Origin: Agromyces ramosus
Lineage (GTDB): Bacteria; Actinomycetota; Actinomycetes; Actinomycetales; Microbacteriaceae
Length of the DNA: 64,000 bases
Assembly (NCBI RefSeq): GCF_030817175.1
Contig: NZ_JAUSYY010000001.1
Coordinates: forward strand, 806,001 to 870,000
Reading direction: 5' to 3'
The notes under the pieces were generated by a model that did not search any database, had not been told where the DNA came from, and worked only from the letters and a program-made list of their open reading frames with translations. Position 1 is the first letter of the stretch, and each line of letters starts with the position of its first letter. This document shows positions 18,239 to 27,918 of the stretch, in pieces. The position numbers and the translations under genes are program-made.

Positions 18239-18685
18239 CTACTGGGCGACCTGGGTGAGGGTGTACGGCTTCGGCTGCTGAGCCGCGTGCGGGTGCTCCG
18301 GTCCGACGTAGACCTTCAGCTTCTTGAGCTGGGCGCGGCCGATCGAGTTCTTCGGGAGCATGCCGCGGATCGCCTTCTCGACGGCGCGGACGGGGTTCTT
18401 CTCAAGGAGCTCGGCGTAGCTGACGGCCGTGAGGCCACCCGGGTAACCGGAGTGGCGGTAGGCCTTCTTCTGCTCGAGCTTCTGGCCGGTGAGGGCCACC
18501 TTGTCGGCGTTCACGATGATGACGAAGTCACCGGTGTCCATGTGGTTCGCGAAGATCGCCTTGTGCTTGCCACGCAGCAGGGCTGCGGAGTGGCTCGCGA
18601 GACGACCGAGCACGATGTCGGTTGCATCGATGACGACCCAGTCGCGCTGGATCTCATTCGGCTTGGGGCTATAGGTGCGCGTCAC
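18239..18685 (-). CDS. rplM: 50S ribosomal protein L13
   Basis: This 148-residue protein has the L13 signatures [38 protein letters not shown] and the C-terminal [16 protein letters not shown]. The GTG at 18685 gives the family N-terminus ([13 protein letters not shown]). A longer in-frame ATG is not conserved. L13 is an early-assembly protein of the large subunit. A promoter at 18819-18848 leaves a leader of about 125 bases containing a CCCAC/GTGGG hairpin. Confidence 0.98.
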   Translation of the reverse strand: MTRTYSPKPNEIQRDWVVIDATDIVLGRLASHSAALLRGKHKAIFANHMDTGDFVIIVNADKVALTGQKLEQKKAYRHSGYPGGLTAVSYAELLEKNPVRAVEKAIRGMLPKNSIGRAQLKKLKVYVGPEHPHAAQQPKPYTLTQVAQ

Positions 18686-18818
18686 GGAAGTGCTGCTTTC
18701 TGATCGAGTGAGGGGTTCGTGAATCCCACTCCGGTGGGTGTTCGCCCGCGATACGTTCGAACGCCCTGGTGGAGGGCTCAACTTCGGATGCCGCCGCAGA
18801 GGACGGCACCAAAGATCA

Positions 18819-18848
18819 ACCTTAGCCGATTACCCCGTCGACGTGCAA
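18819..18848 (-). promoter_or_regulatory. promoter of the rplM-rpsI-glmM operon
   Basis: Minus strand: -35 TTGCAC (18843-18848), 18-base spacer, -10 TAAGGT (18819-18824), immediately followed by TGATC. It overlaps the last codons of truA. The TANNNTTGAYC pattern recurs at the infA and rpsL promoters. Confidence 0.7.
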
Positions 18849-19817
18849 TTCGCGGCGGGCTCGGGTCTGAGCCGCGCGGACCTCCATCTCGGCGTCGTCG
18901 GGGTATCCGACCTCCGTGAGCACGAGTCCCCTTGCGGGCATGACCATGAACGCGCTCGTGCGCGCCGCCGCCTGCAGTAGTTCGGCGGGGTCGCCCGGAT
19001 CGAGCCGGCCCTCCCCGACCGCGACGCAGGCGCCGACGAGCGCCCGCACCATCGAATGGCAGAACGCGTCGGCCTGCAACGATGCGACGAGCAGTCCGTC
19101 GGCATCGCGCACCCAGCGGTACGACTGCAGCGTGCGGATGGTCGTGGCCCCTGTGCGCGGCTTGCAGAACGCCGCGAAGTCGTGGAGTCCGACGAGCCTG
19201 CCCGCCGCCTCGTCCATGGCGGCCGCATCGAGCACGCGGGGGGCGGTCACGGTGCGCCGGCGCTCGAGCGGATCACGGCGGGCGGATGCGTCGGACACGC
19301 GGTATTCGTAGCGGCGCCAGAGTGCCGAGAACCTCGCGTCGAATCCGATGGGAGCCCGCGCGATCTCGGTGACGACGACATCGGCGTCGGCGCCCAGGAT
19401 GCCGGCGACACGTCGCCGGAGCACCGCCTCAGCGGTCGCGCCGTCGGACGGGTGCCCGCTCCGCGGACGGGTGACCGAGGCGAGCGCAGTCGCGGGGAGG
19501 TCGAGATGCGCGACCTGGCCGAGCGCATGCACGCCCGCATCGGTGCGGCCGGCAACGGTGAGCCGCGGCTCCACACCGGTGCGGCGGAAGAGGGTCGCCA
19601 ACGCCGTCTCGAGCACGCCCTGCACCGTGCGAAGTCCGGGCTGCCGGCTCCACCCGCTGAAGTCGGTGCCGTCGTAGGAGATGCCGAGGCGCAAGCGCAC
19701 GAATGATTCCTCGGCGGCGGCGGCCTCGACGGTGGCACTCGACTCGAGACCGCCCACGCCGGTCGACATCGCACCCGCGGGCTGCGTCTCGGGCGCGGCA
19801 TCCGGTCGTTCGTTCAC
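18822..19817 (-). CDS. truA: tRNA pseudouridine(38-40) synthase TruA
   Basis: This is 331 residues. After an Ala/Glu-rich lead of about 40 residues, the core begins [15 protein letters not shown]. The catalytic Asp lies in the motif [13 protein letters not shown] (about 95). RYEYRV and FAAFCKP follow, and [19 protein letters not shown] marks the C-terminal half. It modifies uridines in the tRNA anticodon stem. The ATG overlaps the preceding acyltransferase stop by 4 bases, which supports the long N-terminus. Confidence 0.95.
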   Translation of the reverse strand: MNERPDAAPETQPAGAMSTGVGGLESSATVEAAAAEESFVRLRLGISYDGTDFSGWSRQPGLRTVQGVLETALATLFRRTGVEPRLTVAGRTDAGVHALGQVAHLDLPATALASVTRPRSGHPSDGATAEAVLRRRVAGILGADADVVVTEIARAPIGFDARFSALWRRYEYRVSDASARRDPLERRRTVTAPRVLDAAAMDEAAGRLVGLHDFAAFCKPRTGATTIRTLQSYRWVRDADGLLVASLQADAFCHSMVRALVGACVAVGEGRLDPGDPAELLQAAARTSAFMVMPARGLVLTEVGYPDDAEMEVRAAQTRARRELHVDGVIG

Positions 19818-21127
19818 CTCACCAGCCTAGGGTCGGGATCACCGTCCCGCGCGATCACCGACTGCGCCAGGACGGGTTCGGGCATCGCCCGTGGCCCGCG
19901 ACCGCCGATCGTGAGCGCCACCACCGCGCCCGTCACGAGCAGGCAGCCGGTGACGCCGACCTGCCACGGCACGTAGCCCTGGGTGAGGATCACGCCGACT
20001 CCCGCGATCGCGACCGCCATCCACGCGACGACCGCGACCAGCGGAGTGCGGCGCTCGACGGGGTCGGGCCAGCGAGCCTCCAGTCTGGGCACCACGAGGC
20101 AGCACAGCGCGACGACCACGCCGATGGCGGCGACCCACAGCGGCCTCGTCGCCCACCACGCCGGCGAGAGCACCGCCGGGAACGGAAGACCGAGCACCGC
20201 CTGTGCGCCGACCACGACCGCCATGGCGAACGTGTGCCAGAGGTAGATGACCATGCCGAACACGCCGAACACGTAGACACCGCCGAGCAGTGCCCGGCCA
20301 TGCATCGCCCGGCGGATCGCGGGCTGCGCGAGCGCGAACAGGGAGACCTGGCCGAGCGCGAGCGCGAGGATGCACAGGGTCGGCGGGTTGAGGTTGTCGA
20401 GCATGTCGTGCGAGTAGCCGAACACCGTGACGAGCACGACGATGACGCCATAGCTGCCGGCCGCCATGGCCCAGAGCGTCGCCCGCGAGCACCGCGCGAA
20501 CCAGCCGTCGCGCAGTCCGAAGCCCAGCTGCTGTGCGAACAACCACACGAACAGCCAGTTGAGCGGGCCGATCGGCAGCCCGGTCACGCGCGAGAGTGCG
20601 TCGACCGCCACGACACCGCCGGCGAGCCCGAGGTATCCGGCCCACGGTGCGTGGCGATGGACGGTCGACATCACGGGCACGAGCGCGGTGCACGCGATGT
20701 AGACCGGGATGAACCACAACGGCTCGGCGAGCCGCACCGCGAAGGTTCGTACGAACTCGAAATCGGCGCCGGCCGCGAGCATCACCGCGAGCACCCCGCC
20801 GACCGCCGCGGTGACGGAGACCACCGGACGAGCGAGCCGGATGACGCGGAGCCGCACGTAGTGCGCGACCGTCTCGCCGTGCCCGCGAAGCCGGCGCCAC
20901 TGGGTGATTGCCGCGAAGCCGCCGCAGATGAAGAAGACCGGCATGATCATGAGCGGCCACGTCGCCCAGGCGAGTGGCTCGAAGCCGTCGAGCGCGTTGA
21001 ACGCGCGGAGCGGATCACCGCCGATGCCCATCTGCAGGGCATGCAGCAGCACGACGACGGGCAGGCAGAGAGCACGGGCGAAGTCGATCGAAAGGTCGCG
21101 GTCGACCGGGACGCGAAGCGTGGACAT
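19814..21127 (-). CDS. acyltransferase-3-like integral membrane protein
   Basis: This 437-residue protein has ten or more hydrophobic segments. It begins with the typical acyltransferase_3 pattern RDLSIDFARALCLPVVVLLHALQM, followed by MIMPVFFICGGFAAITQWRR. The Arg and His of the first segment fit the family's active region. Such proteins O-acylate surface sugars or lipids, often using acyl-CoA; the substrate here is unknown. The ATG at 21127 has a GAGAGGGAGAGC site. It sits between rplQ and truA, which are usually neighbours, and is coupled to truA by a 4-base overlap. Confidence 0.8.
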   Translation of the reverse strand: MSTLRVPVDRDLSIDFARALCLPVVVLLHALQMGIGGDPLRAFNALDGFEPLAWATWPLMIMPVFFICGGFAAITQWRRLRGHGETVAHYVRLRVIRLARPVVSVTAAVGGVLAVMLAAGADFEFVRTFAVRLAEPLWFIPVYIACTALVPVMSTVHRHAPWAGYLGLAGGVVAVDALSRVTGLPIGPLNWLFVWLFAQQLGFGLRDGWFARCSRATLWAMAAGSYGVIVVLVTVFGYSHDMLDNLNPPTLCILALALGQVSLFALAQPAIRRAMHGRALLGGVYVFGVFGMVIYLWHTFAMAVVVGAQAVLGLPFPAVLSPAWWATRPLWVAAIGVVVALCCLVVPRLEARWPDPVERRTPLVAVVAWMAVAIAGVGVILTQGYVPWQVGVTGCLLVTGAVVALTIGGRGPRAMPEPVLAQSVIARDGDPDPRLVR

Positions 21128-21407
21128 GCTCTCCCTCTCGTGCGCCGCCGTCGGCTGCACCGAGAACAGATTCTAGGCAGAAACGGCGAACGGGCCCCGC
21201 GCCCTGTGGAAAGGGGGGACGCGTCCGAACGGATGGCCCGTCGACCTGGCTAGACCACGATCGTGTAGCTCGTCTCGCGGCTCGCCACACCGCCACGTCG
21301 GGATGCGCGAGCGGCGGGAGCGCGGCCGGGGCCGTGATGCGCTCACGGAGCGGCGGCACTTCCTCCTCGGCCACCCGTCCAGCCTCGACGCGGCACGCTT
21401 CGCGACG
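21128..21407. other. intergenic stretch between the acyltransferase and the rplQ terminator
   Basis: About 280 bases. No convincing gene. One minus-strand frame near 21250-21375 reads protein-like for short stretches in two frames, which could be a gene relic or chance in GC-rich DNA. Confidence 0.4.
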
Positions 21408-21445
21408 ACGAAGGGCCCCGGTGCGATCGCACCGGGGCCCTTCGT
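21408..21445 (-). terminator. intrinsic terminator of the infA-rpsM-rpoA-rplQ operon
   Basis: A perfect 38-base palindrome (19-bp arms less the loop) 17 bases past the rplQ stop, rich in GGGCCCCGG. Confidence 0.8.
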
Positions 21446-21461
21446 GAACGTGCGTTGAGAC

Positions 21462-21989
21462 CTACTTGGCCTCGACCTCTTCGGCCGGCGCCTCATCGGC
21501 GGCGACCTCGGTGGTCTCGTCGGCGACGGGAGCCTCGGCGACCTCGGTGGTCTCCTCGACCTCGGCCGGAGCCTCGTCGACGACGGGCGCTGCTGCGGCG
21601 GCCGGCTTCGCGGCGCGCTGCTTCGGCGTGACGGGCTCGAGCACGAGCTCGATGACCGCCATGGGGGCGTTGTCGCCCTTGCGGTTGCCGATCTTCGTGA
21701 TGCGGGTGTAGCCGCCCTCACGGTCGGCGACCTGCGGTGCGATGACCGTGAACAGCTCGTGCACGACGGTCTTGTCGCCGATGACCCCGAGCACGCGACG
21801 GCGCGCGTGCAGGTCACCGCGCTTGCCGAACGTCACCAGACGCTCGGCGAGCGGACGCAGGCGCTTGGCCTTCGTCTCGGTCGTGGTGATGCGCTTGTGC
21901 GTGAACAACGCAGCGGCGAGGTTCGCGAGCATCAACCGCTCGTGGGCGGGGCCGCCTCCGAGGCGGGGGCCCTTCGTGGGCTTCGGCAT
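21462..21989 (-). CDS. rplQ: 50S ribosomal protein L17
   Basis: This is 175 residues. The L17 core covers about 1-118 ([29 protein letters not shown], then [17 protein letters not shown] and [25 protein letters not shown]). A tail of about 55 residues is almost only Ala, Glu, Val and Thr and carries strong negative charge. The tail is absent from most L17 proteins and probably disordered. It is last in the alpha operon. Confidence 0.97.
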   Translation of the reverse strand: MPKPTKGPRLGGGPAHERLMLANLAAALFTHKRITTTETKAKRLRPLAERLVTFGKRGDLHARRRVLGVIGDKTVVHELFTVIAPQVADREGGYTRITKIGNRKGDNAPMAVIELVLEPVTPKQRAAKPAAAAAPVVDEAPAEVEETTEVAEAPVADETTEVAADEAPAEEVEAK

Positions 21990-22037
21990 GGTTCGTTCTC
22001 TCCAGTAGTCAGGGGTTGGTGCGGCGGGTGAAGACGA

Positions 22038-23024
22038 TCAGGACTCGTCGTCGAAGCCCGTGTAGAAGTGGGCGCCGTCGAATCCGGGAACCGAATCCTT
22101 GAGCGACAGGCCCATCTCGGTGAGCTTGTCCTTGACCTCATCCACCGACTTCTGACCGAAGTTGCGGATGTTCATGAGCTGCGACTCCGACAGGGCGACG
22201 AGCTCGGACACGGTGTTGATGCCCTCACGCTTCAGGCAGTTGTAGCTGCGCACCGAGAGGTCGAGGTCTTCGATCGGGATCGAGAGCTCGCTGGAGAGCA
22301 CGGCGTCGACCGGCGCGGGGCCGATCTCGATGCCCTCGGCCGCGGTGTTCAGCTCGCGTGCGAGGCCGAACAGCTCGGTGAGGGTGCGGCCGGCCGAGGC
22401 GATCGCGTCGCGGGGCGTGATGGCGGGCTTCGACTCGACGTCGACTACGAGGCGGTCGAAGTCGGTGCGCTCGCCGGCACGGGTGGCCTCGACGCGGTAG
22501 GTGACCTTCAGCACGGGCGAGTAGATCGAGTCGACCGGGATCTGGCCGGCCTCGGAGTACTCGTTGCGGTTCTGGCTGGCCGAGACGTAGCCGCGGCCAC
22601 GCTCGATCGTGAGCTCGAGCTCGAACTTGGCCGAGTCGTTGAGCGTCGCGATGACGAGCTCGGGGTTGTGCACCTCGACGCCCGCGGGAGCGGAGATGTC
22701 GGCGGCGGTGACCTCACCGGCACCCTGCTTGCGCAGGTAGGCGGTGATCGGCTCGTCGTGCTCGCTCGAGACGACGAGGTTCTTGATGTTGAGGATGATT
22801 TCGGTGACATCCTCCTTCACGCCGGGAACCGTCGAGAACTCGTGGAGCACGCCGTCGATGCGGATGCTCGTCACGGCTGCGCCGGGGATCGAGGAGAGGA
22901 GGGTGCGACGGAGCGAGTTGCCCAGGGTGTAACCGAAGCCCGGCTCGAGGGGCTCGATCACGAAACGCGAACGGAACTCCGAGATGTTCTCTTCGGTGAG
23001 CGTCGGGCGCTGTGCGATCAGCAC
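22038..23024 (-). CDS. rpoA: DNA-directed RNA polymerase subunit alpha
   Basis: This 328-residue protein scaffolds polymerase assembly. The N-terminal domain has [28 protein letters not shown] and [12 protein letters not shown]. The C-terminal domain (about 250-328) has the DNA-binding 265-type determinant [18 protein letters not shown] and [13 protein letters not shown]. In many bacteria rpsD precedes rpoA; here rpsK precedes it directly, with a 130-base gap. Confidence 0.98.
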   Translation of the reverse strand: MLIAQRPTLTEENISEFRSRFVIEPLEPGFGYTLGNSLRRTLLSSIPGAAVTSIRIDGVLHEFSTVPGVKEDVTEIILNIKNLVVSSEHDEPITAYLRKQGAGEVTAADISAPAGVEVHNPELVIATLNDSAKFELELTIERGRGYVSASQNRNEYSEAGQIPVDSIYSPVLKVTYRVEATRAGERTDFDRLVVDVESKPAITPRDAIASAGRTLTELFGLARELNTAAEGIEIGPAPVDAVLSSELSIPIEDLDLSVRSYNCLKREGINTVSELVALSESQLMNIRNFGQKSVDEVKDKLTEMGLSLKDSVPGFDGAHFYTGFDDES

Positions 23025-23154
23025 TGTTGATTCCTTTCGGCAGGGTGTCCGCTATATGACACCTGCGAGTACGAGGATCTTGAGTTGTGAGAAGAACGGA
23101 TGCCCGGTGGTCGAACGATGCCGTCAGGCAACGCTCGACCACCGGTGCGGTGAA

Positions 23155-23553
23155 TCAGACGCGGCGACGCTTGGGCGGGCGGCATCCGTTGTGAGCCTGG
23201 GGCGTCACGTCGTTGATGCTGCCGACCTCGAGGCCGGCGGCCTGGAGCGAGCGGATCGCGGTCTCACGGCCCGAGCCGGGGCCCTTGACGAAGACGTCGA
23301 CCTTCTTCATGCCGTGCTCCTGCGCCTGGCGCGCGGCCGACTCGGCGGCGAGCTGTGCGGCGAAGGGGGTCGACTTGCGCGAGCCCTTGAAGCCGACACC
23401 GCCGGACGATGCCCAGCTGATCACGGCGCCGTTCGTGTCGGTGATCGACACGATCGTGTTGTTGAACGTCGACTTGATGTGGGCCTGGCCCACGGCGATG
23501 TTCTTCTTTTCCTTCTTGCGCGGCTTGCGAGTAGCCGCCTTGGGTGCTGCCAT
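23155..23553 (-). CDS. rpsK: 30S ribosomal protein S11
   Basis: This 132-residue protein has a Lys/Arg-rich start, then the S11 signatures [20 protein letters not shown] and the C-terminal [18 protein letters not shown]. It lies in the platform of the small subunit near the E site. It follows rpsM by 32 bases. Confidence 0.98.
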   Translation of the reverse strand: MAAPKAATRKPRKKEKKNIAVGQAHIKSTFNNTIVSITDTNGAVISWASSGGVGFKGSRKSTPFAAQLAAESAARQAQEHGMKKVDVFVKGPGSGRETAIRSLQAAGLEVGSINDVTPQAHNGCRPPKRRRV

Positions 23554-23585
23554 GTGTGAAATCTCCTAGATCTGGCGACGAGCGG

Positions 23586-23966
23586 TTACTTGCGGCCGGG
23601 CTTCTTCTTGCCGGCAACGGTGCGCTTGGGGCCCTTGCGGGTACGCGCGTTGGTCTTCGTGCGCTGGCCGCGGACCGGGAGACCGCGACGGTGGCGCATG
23701 CCCTCGTACGATCCGATCTCGACCTTGCGGCGGATGTCGGCGGCGACCTCACGGCGGAGGTCACCCTCGACCTTGAAGTTGCCCTCGATGTAGTCGCGGA
23801 GGGCGACGAGCTGCTCGTCGCTGAGGTCCTTGACGCGGATGTTTCCGTCGATGCCGGTGTCGGCGAGCGTGGTGAGCGCTCGCGTGCGGCCGACGCCGTA
23901 GATGTAAGTCAGTGCGATCTCCACGCGCTTCTCGCGCGGGATGTCGACTCCTGCCAGACGTGCCAT
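23586..23966 (-). CDS. rpsM: 30S ribosomal protein S13
   Basis: This 126-residue protein has [26 protein letters not shown] at the N-terminus, [26 protein letters not shown] and a basic tail ending KKKPGRK that contacts P-site tRNA. It follows rpmJ by 165 bases, a longer gap than elsewhere in this operon. Confidence 0.98.
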   Translation of the reverse strand: MARLAGVDIPREKRVEIALTYIYGVGRTRALTTLADTGIDGNIRVKDLSDEQLVALRDYIEGNFKVEGDLRREVAADIRRKVEIGSYEGMRHRRGLPVRGQRTKTNARTRKGPKRTVAGKKKPGRK

Positions 23967-24131
23967 GTGTGGCTCTCCTGTAGTGAAGTGGAGGTGTGGA
24001 GCAACGCCGGTGCCCGGGCCTCCAACCCGAGGTGTCCCCGCGGCATCCGAGGATGTCGCGGTTCTGGCGCTGCCGATTCGGTGTTCAGTTATGGGAGCGG
24101 GGCACGCTGCGCGCGCACCCGACGTCTGGGA

Positions 24132-24245
24132 TTAGCCCTGGCGCTGCTTGTGGCGCGGGTTCTCGCAGATCACCATGACGTTGCCATGGCGGCGGATGAC
24201 CTTGCACTTGTCGCAGATGCGCTTGACGCTGGGGTTGACCTTCAT
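24132..24245 (-). CDS. rpmJ: 50S ribosomal protein L36
   Basis: This small gene encodes 37 residues: it begins [19 protein letters not shown] and ends [10 protein letters not shown]. The zinc ribbon ligands C11, C14, C27 and H32 are intact, so this is the zinc-binding form. It lies 69 bases after infA, the usual order infA-rpmJ-rpsM. Confidence 0.97.
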   Translation of the reverse strand: MKVNPSVKRICDKCKVIRRHGNVMVICENPRHKQRQG

Positions 24246-24314
24246 AGTTGTTCCTTGGGATTCGCTGTCTTCGTACCTGCGAGATGTCGCGGGCCGTTAC
24301 TTTCCGAGCAGCCT

Positions 24315-24536
24315 TTACTTGTAGCGGTAGACGATTCGGCCGCGCGTCAGGTCGTACGGGCTCAGCTCTACGATCACGCGGTCTTCGGGAAGAATGCGGA
24401 TGTAGTGCTGGCGCATCTTTCCTGAGATGTGCGCGAGGACCTTGTGCCCGTTCGTGAGTTCCACCCGGAACATCGCGTTCGGAAGCGCCTCGACAACCGA
24501 GCCTTCGATCTCGATGACGCCGTCTTTCTTGGCCAT
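24315..24536 (-). CDS. infA: translation initiation factor IF-1
   Basis: This 73-residue OB-fold protein begins [21 protein letters not shown] and ends [12 protein letters not shown], matching IF-1 over its full length. It occupies the A site during initiation. The ATG at 24536 fits the family start; the longer frame upstream is not conserved. It is the first gene of the operon infA-rpmJ-rpsM-rpsK-rpoA-rplQ, with its own promoter about 100 bases upstream. Confidence 0.98.
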   Translation of the reverse strand: MAKKDGVIEIEGSVVEALPNAMFRVELTNGHKVLAHISGKMRQHYIRILPEDRVIVELSPYDLTRGRIVYRYK

Positions 24537-24638
24537 AGACTCACTATCGCTTGGAGTTGGGTTGCTTGGTCGTGCGATGATGCTGCGCGCGGTTGCCATC
24601 GGGCATGCCGAAGCGGGCGTGCAGAACACCAAGGGTCA

Positions 24639-24668
24639 ACTATAGGCGATTCCGGGGCGTTCCGCCAA
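24639..24668 (-). promoter_or_regulatory. infA operon promoter
   Basis: Minus strand: -35 TTGGCG (24663-24668), 18-base spacer, -10 TATAGT (24639-24644), followed at once by TGACC. It lies between mtlD and infA and gives a leader of roughly 95 bases. Confidence 0.7.
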
Positions 24669-24697
24669 TCAGGGCCCGGATACCCCGGGGGTGGTCG

Positions 24698-25849
24698 TCA
24701 TTCTGCTGCGCTGGCCTCGGCGACCGCCGTCACGAGCCCGGGCTCGAGCGGATGCCCCGCGGCGATGCCCGTGACCTCGTGCACGAACGCCGCCGGCTCG
24801 CGGGTCGCGAGGAGCTCCTGCAGTTCGACGCTCTCGGGATCGGCCGGCAGGTCGAATCGGAGTGCCGCGCCGACCGCCTCGAGGAGTCCGTCGACCGCCT
24901 CGCCGCGCTCGGCGAGCTCGGCCGCGGGGCCGACGAATCGTTCGTGTCGGCCGAGCTTGCGCAGCGGCTGCCGGCCGACGCGCTCCACGGTGTCGGGCAG
25001 CTCGGGGTTCCGGAACCGCTCGAGGATCGTGGCGCGGTACGCGGACTGCTCCGCCGCGGTGAAGTCGTGCTTGTCGACGATGAGCCGTGACGTCTCCTCG
25101 AGCACGCGCTCGACCGCTGTGGCGACCGCTGGGTCGGCGAGCGCGTCGCTGATGCGCTCGTGCCCGGCGAGGAATCCGAAGTAGGCGGTGGCGGCGTGCC
25201 CCGTGTTCACCGTGAACAGCTTGCGCTCGATGTAGGGCGCCAGATCCGCCACGAAGTGCGCGCCGGGGATCGCGGGCGGCTCGTCGCCGAACGGCGCCCG
25301 TTCGATCGCCCACTCGAAGAAGGTCTCGACGGTGACGTCGAGGCCTGAGCCGGCCGCCTGCGCGGGCACAATGCGGTCGACGGCGGCATTCGCGAACACC
25401 GCGCGCGCGGCAAGGGTCGGCCACTCGTCGGGGCTCGACAGCGAGGCGATCTCGTCGTGGAGCAGGTCGGTCGCGTTGATCGCGTTCTCGCAGGCCATGA
25501 TCGCGAGCGGCGAGGCATCCGCCGCCCGCTCCCTGAGCGCCGTGACGAGATGCGGGGCGATGAAGCGCAGGATCGTGGGCCCCACCGCGGTGGTGACGAG
25601 GTCGGCCGTCGCGAGCTCGGTGAGGAGCCACGGGGCATCCGTCGCGCTGTTCACCGCGCGGTAGCCGCGCACGACCCGGTCGACGGCACCCGCCCCGACC
25701 TCGTGCACCGTGTACTCGTCGGAGTCGTCGAGCGCGTCGATGAGCTCGGCGTTGACGTCGGCGAACACGACCTCGTAGCCCGCATCGTGCAGCAGCAGTC
25801 CGACGAAGCCGCGCCCGATGTTGCCGGCGCCGAAGTGCACGGCCTTCAC
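24698..25849 (-). CDS. mtlD: mannitol-1-phosphate 5-dehydrogenase
   Basis: This 383-residue enzyme oxidises mannitol-1-phosphate to fructose-6-phosphate with NAD. The N-terminal dinucleotide motif [12 protein letters not shown] and the catalytic region [18 protein letters not shown] (Lys/Asn/His about 207-218) are the polyol-dehydrogenase signatures, and [14 protein letters not shown] lies between them. It is last in the mannitol operon and overlaps mtlF by 4 bases (ATGA). It completes the path from imported mannitol-1-P to glycolysis. Confidence 0.95.
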   Translation of the reverse strand: MKAVHFGAGNIGRGFVGLLLHDAGYEVVFADVNAELIDALDDSDEYTVHEVGAGAVDRVVRGYRAVNSATDAPWLLTELATADLVTTAVGPTILRFIAPHLVTALRERAADASPLAIMACENAINATDLLHDEIASLSSPDEWPTLAARAVFANAAVDRIVPAQAAGSGLDVTVETFFEWAIERAPFGDEPPAIPGAHFVADLAPYIERKLFTVNTGHAATAYFGFLAGHERISDALADPAVATAVERVLEETSRLIVDKHDFTAAEQSAYRATILERFRNPELPDTVERVGRQPLRKLGRHERFVGPAAELAERGEAVDGLLEAVGAALRFDLPADPESVELQELLATREPAAFVHEVTGIAAGHPLEPGLVTAVAEASAAE

Positions 25850-26286
25850 GGCTCGTTGACCTCGGAGAGCAGGGTGTGGAGCTCCTTCGCGGAGCCTGCG
25901 GCGAGGAGTCGCGCCACCGCCTCGTCGTCGGAGAAGATGATCGCGATCTTCGAGAGGATCTCGAGGTGCTCGTTCTCGATGCCGGCGATGCCGACGACGA
26001 AGCGGGCCTCCTCGCCGCCCCAGTCGACCGGCTCGTCGTAGCGGATCACCGAGAGCGCCGAGCGGCGGATGTGGTTCTTCGCCTCGTTCGTGCCGTGCGG
26101 GATTGCGAGGAAGTTGCCCATGTACGTCGACACGGATGCCTCGCGCTCGAGCATCGAGTCGAGGTAGGCGGGGTCGACGGCGCCGACCTCGACGAGGACC
26201 TCCCCCGCCTCGCGGATGGCGTCATCGCGGCTCGCCGCGCGTGCGGCCAGCCGCACGTTGCCCTCGGGCAGGATCTCTTCGGCCAT
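25846..26286 (-). CDS. mtlF: PTS mannitol EIIA component
   Basis: This 146-residue EIIA of the fructose/mannitol class has its phosphorylated His in [14 protein letters not shown] (about residue 65). It takes phosphate from HPr and passes it to the EIIB domain of MtlA. The ATG at 26286 is chosen because GAGAGGGAGAACACC precedes it; 26 further upstream codons are open but unlike the family. It overlaps mtlD by 4 bases. Confidence 0.94.
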   Translation of the reverse strand: MAEEILPEGNVRLAARAASRDDAIREAGEVLVEVGAVDPAYLDSMLEREASVSTYMGNFLAIPHGTNEAKNHIRRSALSVIRYDEPVDWGGEEARFVVGIAGIENEHLEILSKIAIIFSDDEAVARLLAAGSAKELHTLLSEVNEP

Positions 26287-26395
26287 GGTGTTCTCCCTCT
26301 CCTCGTGATTCATGCGGCGACCCGACGCCGCGGCGACCTCCGCACCGGGAGACCGCCGCGGCATCGGGCTGCCGCCATTTCGTTCCTGCGATGGA

Positions 26396-27896
26396 TCAGC
26401 GCACGCCTTCGCTCTGCAGCAGGCTCACGATCTCGTCGTACTTCGGCGAGTTCATGAAGTTGTCGACCGAGACGTGCAGCGCGTTCGGCGACTGGCCCTT
26501 CGCACGATCGGTGAGATCCTGATGGGTGATCACGAGGTCGACGTCGTCGGTGAGGTTCGCGATCGCCTTGTTCGTCACCGTCACGCTGTCGATGCCGGCC
26601 TTCTTGATCTTGTTGCGCAGCACCGTCGCGCCCATGGCACTCGAACCCATGCCCGCATCGCACGCGAAGATGATCGTGTGGATCGGCTTGCGCTCGAACG
26701 CCGCCTCCTCGCCCTCGACGAGCAGCTCACCGCCGGCGGCTGCGCCCTCCTCCTGGAGGTTCTGCAGCACGTCGCTCGACTTGCCCTTGTTCGCCTCGGT
26801 CTTCGCGATCGCAGCGGAGAGGTCGCCCGCATCCGCCCTCGCGAGGTCGCGCTTTCGACTCGACCGCAGGATCACCGCGGCGATGAGGAACGACACGGTC
26901 GCCGAGAGTATGACCGAGAGGATGACCCCCACGTAACTGTCGGAGGCCGTCTGGGCGAGCACCGCGATGATGCTGCCCGGCGCCGCCGGGGCTCGAAGGC
27001 CGCTGTTGAAGAGCACGTTCGTCGCGACACCGGTCATTCCGCCGGCGATGGCCGCCAGGATGAGGATCGGCTTCATGAGCACGTACGGGAAGTAGATCTC
27101 GTGGATGCCGCCGAAGAACTGGATGATGATCGCGCCCGGAGCGCTCGCTCGCGCCATGCCGAGTCCGAAGAACGTGAATGCGAGCAGGATGCCGAGGCCG
27201 GGGCCCGGGTTCGCTTCGACGAGGAACAGGATCGACTTGCCGGTCTCGCTGGCCTGCTGGGTTCCGATGGGAGTGAACACGCCGTGGTTGATGGCGTTGT
27301 TCAGGAAGAGCACCTTGCCGGGCTCGACCAGGATGCTGAGCAGCGGCAGCAGCGACAGCTTCACGAGCCAGTCGACGGCCGCCTCGAGACCGTTGCTCAG
27401 CCACTGCACCACGGGCCCGAAGGCGAGGAAGCCCACGATCGCGAGGCCGAAGCCGAGGATGCCGGCTGAGAAGTTGTTGACCAGCATCTCGAAGCCGGCC
27501 TCTGATCTTGCCCTCCCAGAGGCGGTCGACCTGCTTCATGAGATAGGCCGCGAGCGGCCCCATGATCATGGCGCCGAGGAACATCGGGATGTCGGTGCCG
27601 ACGATCACGCCGACCGTCGCGATCGATGCCACGACGCCGCCGCGCGTGTCGTACACGAGCCGGCCGCCCTGGTTGGCGATCAGCAGCGGCAGCAGGTAGG
27701 TGATCATCGGGCCGACGAGCGTCGCCAGCGACTCATTGGGCGTGAAGCCTGCCGGGATGAAGAACATCGTGACGATGCCCCACGCGATGAAGGCCGCGAT
27801 GTTCGGCAGGATCATGTTGGACAGGAACGAGCCGAATCGCTGGACCGCGACGCGACCTCCCCCTGGTCGCTTCGTGCCCGAAGACGTCGTTGTCAT
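26396..27896 (-). pseudogene. mtlA: mtlA, PTS mannitol EIICB, interrupted by a frameshift
   Basis: The N-terminal part (from the ATG at 27896) reads as EIIC, including [23 protein letters not shown]. It leaves the family frame at about 27497-27504, after [10 protein letters not shown]. The rest continues in another frame from [15 protein letters not shown] to the end, with the GIHEIYFPY motif of EIIC and an EIIB domain whose phospho-Cys lies in IIFACDAGMGSS. One extra base (or two missing) accounts for the shift. Without it, the protein would be about 500 residues and normal. Read straight, frame 1 gives 389 residues with an aberrant tail. All other genes of the pathway look intact, so a sequencing error, recent mutation or recoding are all open. 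Confidence 0.85.
27498..27523. repeat. 7-bp inverted repeat at the mtlA frameshift
   Basis: GCCTCTG (27498-27504) and CAGAGGC (27517-27523) with a 12-base loop. The frame change falls in the first arm, which on the coding strand also introduces AGA, a rare Arg codon here. Confidence 0.7.
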
Positions 27897-27918
27897 GTCA
27901 GTAGCCTCTCTGATGGGG

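Noticed and set aside
27485..27487. Independent gene starting at the internal ATG of the mtlA downstream frame
   Set aside because: It would lack the first EIIC helices; homologues have one continuous protein and there is no ribosome site before this ATG. Frameshift is the simpler reading.
27490..27510. Programmed ribosomal frameshift in mtlA
   Set aside because: No slippery heptamer is present and there is no known recoding in this family; kept only as a remote option.
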